Made by a program: the position numbers and the translations under genes. DNA of 11,414 nt, taken from Flavobacterium sp. Lineage in GTDB: Bacteria > Bacteroidota > Bacteroidia > Flavobacteriales > Flavobacteriaceae. The stretch is taken from the NCBI GenBank assembly GCA_012032075.1, contig JAAURU010000070.1, positions 1 to 11,414 of the forward strand, written 5' to 3'. This document shows positions 1-9,409 of the stretch, in pieces. Position 1 is the first letter of the stretch. Each line of letters begins with the position of its first letter. The notes under the pieces are model-generated. The model worked only from the letters and a program-made list of their open reading frames with translations. It did not search any database and was not told the DNA's origin.

Positions 1-3000
1 CTTCAGTTGTTACTAATGATGCTGATAATGATTTGGTTTTAGATGCCGATGATTTAGATGATGACAATGATGGTATTTTAGATAGTGATGAAGGTGGACC
101 AGCATGTACAAATAGTGTTGTAACATCATTAAATACTTTACCTTATCCAATAGACACACAATTAGAAATAACCCCAGGTTTTCCTTTAATTTTTGATAAT
201 GGAAACTATTCTTTTACTGCTACATTAGTTAATGGATCTAGTGATACGGGTACGCCTCAATGGAATGGAGGTATTCAAGTTAAAAATGATTTTCCAGTGG
301 TTAACGATTATATTTATGTTCAACCTAGCAGTGTAGGACAGCTTGCATCAGGTGATTATGTTCGTTATGAATTTGATTTTCCTGTAGCATTAGATGAATT
401 TAGTTTTATTTTTGCTGGTTTAAACAATGCGGATTATGCAGAAATTACAGCATTTAATGGTGCAACACCTATTACTGTAAATACTAGTAATTTCTCTGAT
501 TATAGCCCTCCTTTATCTTCAAATTTATGGAATGTTTTTGACAATAGAGTTATTGGTAATAGTACTGCTGGTGGTGTTTCAGTTACAGATAATTTTTTTA
601 GAACAACTATAGCTGGTCCTGTAACAAAACTTGTTATTATCTCAGGTAAAGCAAATAATAGTAACGGTACAGTAACTGCAGGATTTCATTCTATAGTTGC
701 CTGTACTCCTCCAACTGGTTTAGATACTGATGGAGATTTAACACCTGATTACTTAGATTTAGACTCAGACAACGATGGTTGTTCAGACGCTAACGAAGCG
801 TATGGAAATACTACAGCAGATGGTGGTGATGGTGGTGTATATGGACCAAATACTCCAGTTCCTACTACTGCTAACTCATTAATAAATACAAATGGTTTAG
901 TTATTGCTGCTGGTGTTAATGGTACAGGTAATGGATACACTTTAACTCCTGCAACCAACACAAATGTGGTTACTGCTTCAATTTCTAGTATTGCTACTGT
1001 ACCTGCAACTAACACTTATTATGACTTAAATAGTGCTACACCTGTTACAATAACTGTTGTTGCAGAAACAGATAATACAACTGCTTATACAGGCACTCCA
1101 CCTGTAACTACTCCAGATTATTCAGGTGCTCCTGCTCCAAATACTACAGGTTTAATATATCAGTGGCAAGAAAGTACAGATGGTGGAACTACTTGGAATA
1201 ATATTACTAACGGTGGTACTCAACCAGTGTATTCAGGAACTACTACAGCTACTTTAGCTTTAACAAATATTCCTTTTAATTATAATGGTTATGATTATCA
1301 GGTTATAATTACCAACTCAAATAACGCATGTACAAATTTAATAAGTACATCATCTAATCTTTCGATTTTAGATTACTCTAATCCAGATATCAATGCAGGA
1401 AATGTAAACACTACCATACCGGGCAATGTATCTACAAATGATACGGTTCCAGTGGGTACTACCTATTCAAATCCAGTAGCTGATGCAGGTAATCCAAATA
1501 CAAATTTACCAGTATTAAATACAGATGGAAGTTACACTTTCACTACAGATGTACCAGGAGTTTACACATTTGATGTAGAAGTTTGTGTGCCAAATGGACC
1601 TCTTCCATGTCCAACAGAGCCATTAGTAATTACAGTAGTTAATCCACTGCTAGCTACTAATCCACCAGTTGCGAACAATGATACAAGTGTAACGCTTATA
1701 GATACTCCAGTTACTATTGTAGTAACGGGTAATGATTTACCGGGTAATACAGGCGGTACATTAGGAGTTCCTAGTTTACCAAGTACTACTAGTACAAATG
1801 GAGGAACAGTAAGTGTTGATGGATCGGGTAACATTATTTACACACCAGCAACGGGCTTTACAGGAGTTGACACCTTCACTTATGAAGTTTGTGAGACACC
1901 AGGCGGATTATGTACCACAGCAACCGTTGAAGTTACAGTTTTACCAATAGGAACAGCAAATAGTACTTTAGCATCAGACGATTATAACACGACAGTAAAT
2001 GGAGTTCCAGCGACAGGCGATGTAACATTAAATGATACAGACCCAGAAGGGAATACTCAGACAGTTACAGCACAAACAGTAAGTTTACCATCAGGAGACT
2101 TTGTATTATTAGCTAATGGAACGTACACGTTCACACCAGCACCAGATTTTACAGGTACAGTAGCAATACCATACACAACATGTGATAATGGTACTCCTGT
2201 GGCATGTTCAACGGCTACTTTATATATAGTAGTAAATGATAACGTAATTGATGCAGTTGATGATACACCAGTTACCGCTACAGCAACTGTTCCAAGTGGT
2301 ACAGTAGATGCAGTAGTTGGCACAGTACTTACAAACGATACTATAATGGTACTCCAGTAACGACAGCCAATACAAATGTAACTCCAGTAACAAACGGTCC
2401 ATTGAGTGTTGATGTAAATGGTAATGTAACTTTAGCAGCGAACACGCCAAGTGGAACTTATACAGTTACTTATCAATTATGTGAATCAGTTTCAGCAACA
2501 GATGTTAACGTAACACCTCCAAATTGTGATACAGCCACAGCAACAGTAGTAGTATTTAAATCCAATTATTGCAGAAGACGATACATTTACTGGAGATAAT
2601 GGAGATGATCTCGGAAATGTTCTTTCAGATAATGGTAATGGTAACGATACATTAAATGGTCAAAATGCTACAACTTCTAATGTAACTATAAGTGTTGTAA
2701 CTCCTGCAAGTAATTCAGGTGTAGTTTTGAATCCTATAACTGGAATTGTTTCTGTAGCTTCAGGTGTTCCTGGAGGTACTTATACAATTGTATATCAAAT
2801 ATGTGAAATAGGTGCAACACCTAATCCACCTGGAAATTGTGACACAGCAACAATCACTATAACTGTTAATGATTGGATTATTGCGGAAGATGACGATTTT
2901 GAAAGTCAAAATGGTAGTGCAGGAGAAACAGTTGGAAATGTATTTAATGATAATGGTGATGGTGATGATATTGCAAATGGTCCACAGGCTAGCATTTCAA

Positions 3001-3505
3001 ATGTAAGTATTACAATTATTACACCTGCAGTACCAGTTTCACCTAGTGGTTCAGTTCCTTTTATAGATCTGGCAACAGGAAACGTTGTTGTTGCTCCAGG
3101 AACACCAGCAGGAACATACACAATAGTATATCAAATATGTTTACAGTCTAACCCTTCTGTTTGTGATACTGCAACTGTTACAGTAGTAGTAAATTCGATA
3201 CAAGAAATTGATATTTATAATCTTGTAACACCAAATGGAGACGGTGATAATGATTACTTCTTTATTGATGGAATTCTAAATTTCCCTAATAATACAGTTG
3301 AAATTTATAATCGTTGGGGAGTATTAGTTTATGAGACTAAAGGTTATGGTCAAACAGATAATTACTTTAGAGGTATTTCAGAAGGTAGGGTTACAATAAG
3401 TCAAAGTTCAGAATTACCAGTGGGTACTTATTCTATATTATTAGATATACTAATAATAATAATGAAGGAAAAGAACATTCAGGATATTTATATATTAATA
3501 GATAA
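1..3505 (+). CDS. Large T9SS-secreted adhesin with type B (gliding-motility) C-terminal sorting domain, 5'-partial, frameshifted
   Basis: This is the C-terminal ~1167 residues of a giant secreted surface protein, probably exported by the type IX secretion system and displayed on the cell. The frame is open to the window edge, so the TTG at 33 is not a start. In order I see an Asp-rich thrombospondin-type-3 calcium loop (about 39-92), an unidentified domain between Cys codons at 105 and 702, a second calcium loop (723-797), an Ig-like domain with YQWQESTDGG (about 1143-1370), two cadherin-like modules (about 1662-1944 and 1971-2237), three tandem repeats (2244-3191) and the sorting domain (3204-3502). 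Three single-base errors break the frame: a lost A near 2345 (ATAATGGT for ATAAATGGT, restoring INGTPV), an extra A near 2558, and a lost T near 3431 that hides the true ending GYLYINR and stop at 3503-3505. SprB-like cargo is the likely class; the ligand is unknown. Confidence 0.88.
2244..3191 (+). repeat. Three tandem ~100-residue adhesin modules
   Basis: Three consecutive modules run about 2244-2555, 2565-2867 and 2877-3191. Each begins with an acidic stretch (VIDAVDDTP, IIAEDDTF, IIAEDDDF), has a central 'GNV..DN' or 'VLTNDT' turn, then a GTYT(I/V)(V/T)YQ(I/L)C core strand, and ends with CDTAT followed by a Val/Thr-rich strand. The pattern suggests stacked beta-sandwich units with a possible disulfide between the two Cys residues of each unit. 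The DNA copies have diverged, so this is an old protein repeat and not a recent duplication. Repeat 1 holds the frameshift near 2345, and the second indel (near 2558) falls at the junction of repeats 1 and 2. Confidence 0.75.
3204..3502 (+). other. Type B T9SS C-terminal sorting domain (gliding-motility-associated C-terminal domain) coding segment
   Basis: The segment encodes the family signature LVTPNGDGDNDYFFIDG, then TVEIYNRWGVLVYET and GYGQ, then ELPVGTY, and after repair of the frame a final YIIRYTNNNNEGKEHSGYLY. This is the conserved ~85-100 residue C-terminal domain (CHU_C / TIGR04131 class) that targets proteins to the type IX system. In studied Flavobacterium proteins, type B domains depend on a cognate SprF-like partner, and one is encoded directly downstream. 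One base is missing in the TTT of TATTTCTAT near 3431; without repair the last ~23 residues are read out of frame. Confidence 0.9.
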
Positions 3506-3511
3506 AAAACT

Positions 3512-3535
3512 AAAAGGGGATGAAAATCCCCGTTT
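3512..3535 (+). terminator. GAAA-capped hairpin between adhesin and porP/sprF gene
   Basis: A 6-bp perfect stem GGGGAT/ATCCCC (3516-3521 with 3526-3531) closes on a GAAA tetraloop. Beyond one A-G mismatch, three more A-T pairs extend it. It sits 10 nt after the repaired adhesin stop and 26 nt before the next start codon. The following T run is only three bases, so complete termination is doubtful. A partial terminator or an mRNA-processing/stability hairpin that sets the ratio of adhesin to helper is equally possible. Confidence 0.45.
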
Positions 3536-3557
3536 AGAAATTATAAAAAGTGAAAAA

Positions 3558-4487
3558 ATGAAAAAAAGAATATTACTTATAGCTTTTATTTTACTGGGTT
3601 TATCTACCTATTCGCAACAAGATTCTCAGTTCACTCAATATATGTACAACACTGTTAATATAAATCCTGCTTATGCTGGTTCAAGAGGTGTTTTAAGTAT
3701 ATTCGGTTTACACCGAAATCAATGGGTTGGATTGGATGGAGCACCTGTAACTAATACTTTTTCTTTAAACTCTCCTATAAATAATTCAAAAATAGGTTTA
3801 GGATTGTCTGTTGTAAATGATAAAATAGGTCCTTCTGTAGAAAATTCAATTTCTGCGGATATTTCTTACACTATACCAACTTCTGAAACATTTAAATTAT
3901 CTTTTGGATTAAAAGCTACAGCTAATTTATTAAATATAGATTTTACTAAATTGAGTAAGTTTGATCAAAATGACTTTTTAGGTCAAAATAATATTGATAA
4001 TAGATTTTCTCCAAATATTGGAGCTGGAGTTTATTATCATTCGGATAGAACTTACTTAGGTTTATCAGTTCCTAATTTCTTAGAAACTGAACATTTTGAT
4101 AAAGGAGCTTCAAGTTTAGCAACAGCTTCTGTTGCCTCAGAAAGAATGCATTATTACTTAATAGGAGGACATGTTTTTGAATTTAGTGAAAATATTAAAA
4201 TTTAAACCTGCTTTTTAACTAAATTAGTACAAGGAACTCCTCTCCAAGTTGATTTATCGGCTAATTTCTTATTTAATGATAAATTTACAGTAGGTGCTGC
4301 TTACAGATGGGATGCTGCTTTTAGTGGTTTACTAGGATTTCAAGTATCAGATTCATGGATGATAGGTTATGCTTATGACATGGAAGTTACAAAACTAGCT
4401 AATTTTAATTCTGGCTCTCACGAAATCTTTTTAAGATACGAGTTATTTAAAAATTATGATAAAGTGATTTCACCAAGATTCTTCTAA
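3558..4487 (+). CDS. PorP/SprF family type IX secretion outer-membrane protein, with two compensating indels
   Basis: After repair this encodes about 309 residues, normal for the family. A signal peptide (MKKRILLIAF then a hydrophobic stretch to about residue 19) is followed by the family signature QDSQFTQYMYNT and NINPAYAGSRG. Further on come repeated amphipathic strands of an outer-membrane beta barrel and a C-terminal SPRFF ending. PorP/SprF proteins act at the outer membrane in the type IX pathway; SprF is needed for export of the SprB adhesin. The ATG at 3558 puts the signal peptide at the N-terminus. A TAA at 4203 interrupts the frame. It disappears if one A is removed from AAAA at 4197-4200 and one T added to the T run at 4212-4216, which gives the conserved KFKPAFLTK. 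The original frame then continues to 4487. The adhesin upstream is its likely cargo. Confidence 0.9.
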
Positions 4488-4501
4488 TAAAAAATACATA
4501 T

Positions 4502-6447
4502 ATGAAATTAAAATACATATTATTCACATGTTTATTTAGTTTTGTTTCTTTGACAGCTCAAAAAGCAAAATTAGAATCAGCTGATAAAAATATGAATCGT
4601 TAGCCTATATTGATGCAATAAAGGTTTATGAAAAAGTTGCTGAAGACGGTTATGAATCTGCTGATTTATACAAGAAATTAGGTAATTCTTATTATTTTAA
4701 TGCTGAATTAATTCAAGCAGGAAAATGGTACGAAAAATTATTTAACATGAATCAAGAGGTGGAGCCTGAATATTATTATAGATATTCTCAATGTTTAAAA
4801 GCTTCAGAAAACTATTCAAAAGCAAACGAATATTTAAGCAAATTTTCTGGAATGGCATCCTCAGATGATAATCGTTCAAAAATTTATAAGAAAAATACCA
4901 ACTATTTATCTGATATTAAGAAAGTTTCAAATAGATATACTATCGAAAATGCTGGAATAAATTCTGAATTTTCAGATTATGGTGCTGCTTTATATGAAAA
5001 TCAACTAATTTTTGCTTCAGCGAGAGATACTGGAAGTGTTTCAAATATTAGGCACAAATGGACAAATCAATCTTTTACAAATTTATATGCTTCAACTATT
5101 GAAGAGGATGGAAGTCTTTCTCAACTAGAACCTTTTTCAAGTAAGGTAAATTCTAAATTCCATGAATCTACACCTGTATTTACTAAGGATGGAAAAACAA
5201 TGTATTTCACTAGAAATAACTTTAATAAAGGTAAAGTTAAAAAAGATGATGATAAAGTAATTTTGTTAAAATTATATAAAGCCACTCTAAACGGTTCAAA
5301 TTGGGAAAACGTTGTTGAGTTACCTTTTAACAGTGATCAATATAGTGTTGCTCATCCAGCATTAAGTCCAGATAATAAGACACTTTATTTTGCCTCTAAT
5401 ATGCCTGGAACTGTTGGGCAATCAGATTTATTCAAAGTAAGTATAAATGAAGATGGAACTTATGGTAAACCAGAAAATTTGGGTAATAAAATAAATACAG
5501 AAGCAAGAGAAACTTTTCCATTTATTTCTAGTAACAATATTTTATATTTTGCTTCAGATGGTCAACTTGGTTTAGGTGGTTTAGATGTGTTTGCAGTAAA
5601 AATTTTAGAAAATGATAAATATTCAGAAGTTTTTAATTTAGGTACTCCTTTAAATGGTCCAAATGATGATTTCGCTTATTTAATTGATGAAAAAACTAAA
5701 GTTGGATTCTTTACATCAAATAGAAAAGAAGGAAATGGATATGATGATATCTATAAGTTCAAAGAAACCTCACCAATTCAATTTGAATGTAAACAAGCTA
5801 TTTATGGTATAGTAACTAACGAAGAAACTGGAGATTTTATTAGTAATGCTTCTGTAACTTTATTAGATGGTCAAATGAATACAGTGGCTAATGTGATAAC
5901 TGATGATAAAGGGTACTATCGTTTTGCCGATAAAATAGAATGTGATAAAGTATATTATGTTAGAGCAACTTCATCTGAATATGAAACTATAGAAGTTTCA
6001 ACTAAGACTGCTCTAGTTTCAGGTGAAACAGAAGTATCGATTCAGTTAACCAAAAAAGTAAAATCTGTTAAAGTAGGTTCAGATTTAGCAAAAGTTTTTG
6101 GAATTAAAATTATTTATTTCGATTTAGATAAATCAAATATCCGTCAAGATGCTGCTCTAGATTTAGCTAAAATTATTGAAGTAATGAAACAAAACCCTAC
6201 TATGAAAGTGGATGTTCGCTCACATACAGATAGTCGTCAAACAGCCAGCTACAATGAAAAGTTATCAGATAGAAGAGCAAAATCAACAATTGCATGGATG
6301 ATTAAACAAGGAATTTCAGCTGATAGATTAACGGGTAAAGGTTATGGAGAATCGCAATTAGTTAATAAATGTGAGGATGGAGTTGATTGTACAGAAGAAG
6401 AGCACCAAGCAAACAGAAGAAGTGAATTTATTATTACAGCGTTATAA
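4502..6447 (+). CDS. OmpA-family protein with TPR, beta-propeller, CRD and OmpA_C domains (PorE/SprD-like), frameshifted near N-terminus
   Basis: The repaired product is about 648 residues. The ATG at 4502 gives a signal peptide (MKLKYILFTC...SLTAQ). TPR-like helices follow (about residues 24-135), then a PD40/WD40-like beta-propeller (about 155-420, with repeated LSPDNKTLYFAS- and LYFASDG-type blades), a carboxypeptidase-regulatory-like domain (about 433-517, IYGIVTNEETGDF) and an OmpA_C domain (about 537-648). The peptidoglycan-binding pair is present: Asp577 in SHTDS and Arg592 in LSDRRA, with the usual 15-residue spacing. This architecture is that of PorE, which ties the type IX apparatus to peptidoglycan, and of SprD-like paralogues encoded next to adhesins. 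It begins 14 nt after the PorP/SprF stop, so the two are probably one operon. One A is missing from the A run at 4586-4590; restoring it gives ADKKYESLAYIDA and joins the two frames. Confidence 0.9.
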
Positions 6448-6465
6448 ACATTATATTTTTTTAAC

Positions 6466-6510
6466 AATAAAGCATCAAGCAATTGATGCTTTATTTATTT
6501 CATTTAATTT
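6466..6510 (+). terminator. Strong hairpin terminator after the OmpA gene
   Basis: A perfect 13-bp stem (6466-6478 with 6483-6495, AATAAAGCATCAA/TTGATGCTTTATT) is capped by a GCAA tetraloop and followed by the T-rich tract TATTTCATTT. It starts 18 nt after the OmpA stop and ends before the promoter of the next operon, so it separates the adhesion cassette from the chaperone operon. The A-rich 5' side could make it work on the other strand as well, but no gene converges here. Confidence 0.78.
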
Positions 6511-6533
6511 TTTGTTAATAGCATAACATATTG

Positions 6534-6563
6534 TTGGTTTATACGTTTGAATTATTATTTTTG
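6534..6563 (+). promoter_or_regulatory. Bacteroidetes-type promoter for the chaperone operon
   Basis: TTG at 6534-6536, a 19-nt spacer and TATTTTTG at 6556-6563 match the -33 TTG / -7 TAnnTTTG promoter known from Flavobacterium. Transcription would start near 6570, leaving a leader of about 20 nt before the ATG at 6593. A second perfect -7 box, TACGTTTG, lies at 6542-6549 but has no TTG at a fitting distance. No ribosome-binding site of the GGAGG type is visible, which is usual in this phylum. Confidence 0.62.
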
Positions 6564-6592
6564 TTGGTTGGTAATTAAAAATAAACATTCAT

Positions 6593-8556
6593 ATGAGAAA
6601 CTTTGTATTTCTTTTAATTTGCTTTAGTACTTCTTTATTCATTTCAGCACAAGAAAAAGAAGCTTTATTTAAAATTGATGATAATTCTTATTATAAGGAT
6701 GAATTTATTAGAGTTTATAATAAAAACTTAGACCTAGTAAAAGACGATTCTCAAAAAGATTTGAATAAATATTTAGAACTTTTTTTAGGCTACAAATTAA
6801 AAGTAGAAAAAGCTTATAAATTAGGTTTACAAAATGAATCTAAATATCAAAATGAGTTAAAGTCTTATAGAACTCAATTAGCTAAAAACTACCTTAACGA
6901 TTCTAAAGTAACGAATGCGCTTGTAGAAGAAGCTTATGATAGAATTAAGAACGAAGTTAGAGCTTCTCATATATTAATTTTAGTAGATGAAACTGCAACT
7001 CCTGCCGATACTTTAAAAGCATATAATAAAATCTTAGATTTAAAAAGCGTATCGATAATGGAGAAAATTTTGAAACAGTGGCTACAGCTAATTCGGAAGA
7101 TCCTTCTGCTAAAGAAAATCAAGGAGATTTAGGTTATTTTTCTGCTTTTAGAATGGTTTATCCATTTGAATCGGCAGCTTATAAAACAACTATTGGAAAA
7201 GTTTCAAAACCCTTTAGAACACGTTTTGGTTATCATATTTTAAAAGTAACAGACAAAAGACAAAACCAAGGAGAAGTAACAGTTGCTCATATTATGATTT
7301 TGAAACCATCTTCAAAAGAGGATGCTTTAGAACAAAAAGCGAAACAAACTATAAATGATGTTTATAAAAAAATTCAACAAGGTGAAAGTTTTGAAACATT
7401 AGCAAATCAATTTTCAGAAGATAAATCAAGTGCTGTAAAAGGAGGACTCTTACAACGTTTTGGTTCTGGACAATTAACCTCTTTAGAATTTGAAAAAGTT
7501 GCTTTTTCTCTAAAAGAGAAAAATCAAATTTCTGAACCTTTCGAATCTCAGTTTGGTTGGCATATTGTAAAACTTATAGAAAAGCATCCAGTACAAACTA
7601 TTGAAGAGTTACGTTATGAATTAGAAAATAAAATTAGAAGAGACGAACGTTCATTGCTTATAACAAATTCATTAGCAAAAAAAGCAAGAGATAGATATAC
7701 TGTTGTAAAAAATAACCCAACAATCACAAAGGTTAAAGCTTTAGTTACAAATGATTTTTATGAGCAAAAATTAGAAATTCCTGAGAATTTAAAAATTGCA
7801 AATGATGTAGTTGCAACTATTAATAATGATAGAAAATTAGTAGCAAAAGATTTCTTAACATATATTGTTGGTCAACAAAAAAGCAACAACAATACAAAAC
7901 CAGTTAGTAAATTAGTTGAAGAACTTTTAGACAAATGGTTAGATGAAAAATTAATTGAATACTATGACGACAATTTAGAAAATGAATTTGTAGAATTCAA
8001 ATATGTAATGGACGAATATAGAGATGGTCTTCTGCTTTTTGATTTAATGGAAAAAGAAATTTGGAATAAAGCAAAAACAGATTCGATTGGGCTTGCTAGT
8101 TTTTATGAAAAAAATAAAAATAATTACATGTGGAAAAAACGTGTTGATGTTGATTTACTATCATCTACAGATGAAAAAATACTACAAAAAGCACAAGCTT
8201 ACTTAAAAAAAGGAAAATCATTAGACTATATCAAAGAAAAACTCAATAAAGACGATAAGGTTAATATAATGGTTAAATCGGGAGTTTTTGAAGAGGATTA
8301 TGATGTCCTATCACAATTTAATATACAAGAAAAAGGGATTACAAAGATTGTTTCAAAAGGAGAATATTTTTTTGTAGCTAAAGTTAACGAAGTAAAACCA
8401 GTTGAACCAAAATCAATGAGTGAATGCAAAGGAAAGCTAGTTAGTGATTACCAGCAATTTTTAGAAAGCAATTGGGTAGATGAGTTGAAGAAAGAATTTT
8501 CAGTTACAATTAATAAAGAAGTATTTGAGAAAATCAAAAAAGAATTAATTAAATAA
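6593..8556 (+). CDS. Periplasmic double-parvulin peptidyl-prolyl cis-trans isomerase, frameshifted
   Basis: The repaired product is about 654 residues. The ATG at 6593 gives a signal peptide (MRNFVFLLICF...FISAQ, cleavage about residue 20). A helical SurA_N-like region follows, then two parvulin (PpiC-type) domains: about residues 122-219 (RASHILIL to GYHILKV) and about 230-328 (VAHIMIL to GWHIVKL). A long, mostly helical C-terminal half shows no family I can name. Parvulins catalyse cis-trans isomerisation of prolyl bonds; with this signal peptide the protein should act in the periplasm on outer-membrane or secreted clients. One A is missing from the run at 7042-7046; restoring it gives LDLKKRIDNGENFETVA and joins the frames in the middle of the first parvulin domain. 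First gene of a three-gene operon, with the next ATG 1 nt after its stop. Confidence 0.9.
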
Positions 8557-8557
8557 A

Positions 8558-9409
8558 ATGAAGTTACTTCAAGTTTTATTTCTTTTAGCATTAATAACAA
8601 CCTCATGTGATTACTTTAAAGCTCCTAAAAAGCCAGAAGCAATTGCAAGAGTTGAAAATGAATATTTATTTAAAAGTGATATTGAAAATTTAGTACCTAA
8701 AGGAACTTCAAAAAAAGATAGTGTTATAATTGTCAAAGCATACATAGAAAAATGGGCAACTCAAAAGTTATTATTTAAAGGAGCCCAACTAAATTTAAGT
8801 AAAGACAAAACAGCAGAATTTGAAACACTAATAAATCAATACAAAGTAGATTTATATACAAAAGCTTACGTAGAACAATTAGTAATTAAAAAAATAGATA
8901 CCTTAATTACAGAAACCCAAATAAAAGAATATTACGATAAAAATCAGCAGTATTTTAAAAATGCTTCAGAATTAGTAAAACTTCGTTACATCAATTTAGT
9001 TAAAGAAAATCCAAAGTTTGAAAATATTAAAGCTAAGTTTACTTCCTTTGCAGCTAAGGATAAGGAAGAATTAAATCAATTAGCCATTCAATTTAAAAGT
9101 TATGCGTTTAATGACTCTATTTGGGTAGATATTAATCAGGTGTACCAAAAATTACCCTTTATAAACACAGAAAATAAAGAAAAATACATTGCAAACGGAA
9201 TCAATTTTCAATATCCAGATTCTAGTACAGTATGGTTAGTTAAAGTAAAGCAAGTATTACCAAAAAATAGTACCACACCTCTACAATTTTTAAGACCTAC
9301 AATAAAGCAGGTAATTTTAAACAACAGAAAGTTAGAATTAATAAATATAATAGAAAAGGAAATTACAAATGATGCGATTAAAAATAAAAAATATGAAATT
9401 TATAAATAA
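8558..9409 (+). CDS. SurA_N-like lipoprotein with degenerate or absent parvulin domain
   Basis: The product is 283 residues and the frame is intact. The N-terminus (MKLLQVLFLLALITTSC) is a lipoprotein signal with the lipid-bearing Cys at 17 and an imperfect lipobox (TTSC). A helical region about residues 27-135 (AIARVENEYLFKSDIENL...) resembles the chaperone part of SurA/PpiD proteins. After IKEYYDKNQQYFKN, where a parvulin domain should start, the paired motifs SHIL and GYHI are not visible; only a weak echo remains (TVWLVKVKQVL at about 226-236, then a C-terminal helix). It is therefore probably a membrane-tethered chaperone without isomerase activity. It lies between two true double-parvulin genes, 1 nt after the first and overlapping the next by 17 nt, which suggests coupled translation and joint work. 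The function is inferred from context and the helical region only. Confidence 0.8.
   Translation: MKLLQVLFLLALITTSCDYFKAPKKPEAIARVENEYLFKSDIENLVPKGTSKKDSVIIVKAYIEKWATQKLLFKGAQLNLSKDKTAEFETLINQYKVDLYTKAYVEQLVIKKIDTLITETQIKEYYDKNQQYFKNASELVKLRYINLVKENPKFENIKAKFTSFAAKDKEELNQLAIQFKSYAFNDSIWVDINQVYQKLPFINTENKEKYIANGINFQYPDSSTVWLVKVKQVLPKNSTTPLQFLRPTIKQVILNNRKLELINIIEKEITNDAIKNKKYEIYK

Noticed and set aside
33..2360. TTG at 33 as the start of the adhesin
   Set aside because: The same frame is open to the window edge and the residues before 33 (VVTNDADND) continue the calcium-loop pattern, so the gene starts upstream.
749..2450. Several minus-strand open frames opposite the adhesin (749-1015, 1562-1834, 2057-2323, 2220-2450)
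   Set aside because: They are Val/Thr-rich or Tyr/Cys-rich mirror readings of the repeat coding strand, with no family motifs or upstream signals.
2402..2599. Separate small gene of 65 codons
   Set aside because: It is the shifted middle part of the adhesin repeat between two compensating indels; it has no upstream signal of its own.
2727..4205. Novel adhesin-PorP fusion protein
   Set aside because: The join arises from one missing T near 3431 and a false stop at 4203; both families are complete and separate after repair.
4586..7050. Programmed ribosomal frameshifting at the A runs near 4586 and 7042
   Set aside because: The runs are only five A long, no slippery heptamer with a downstream structure is evident, and the same kind of error appears in unrelated genes at T runs.
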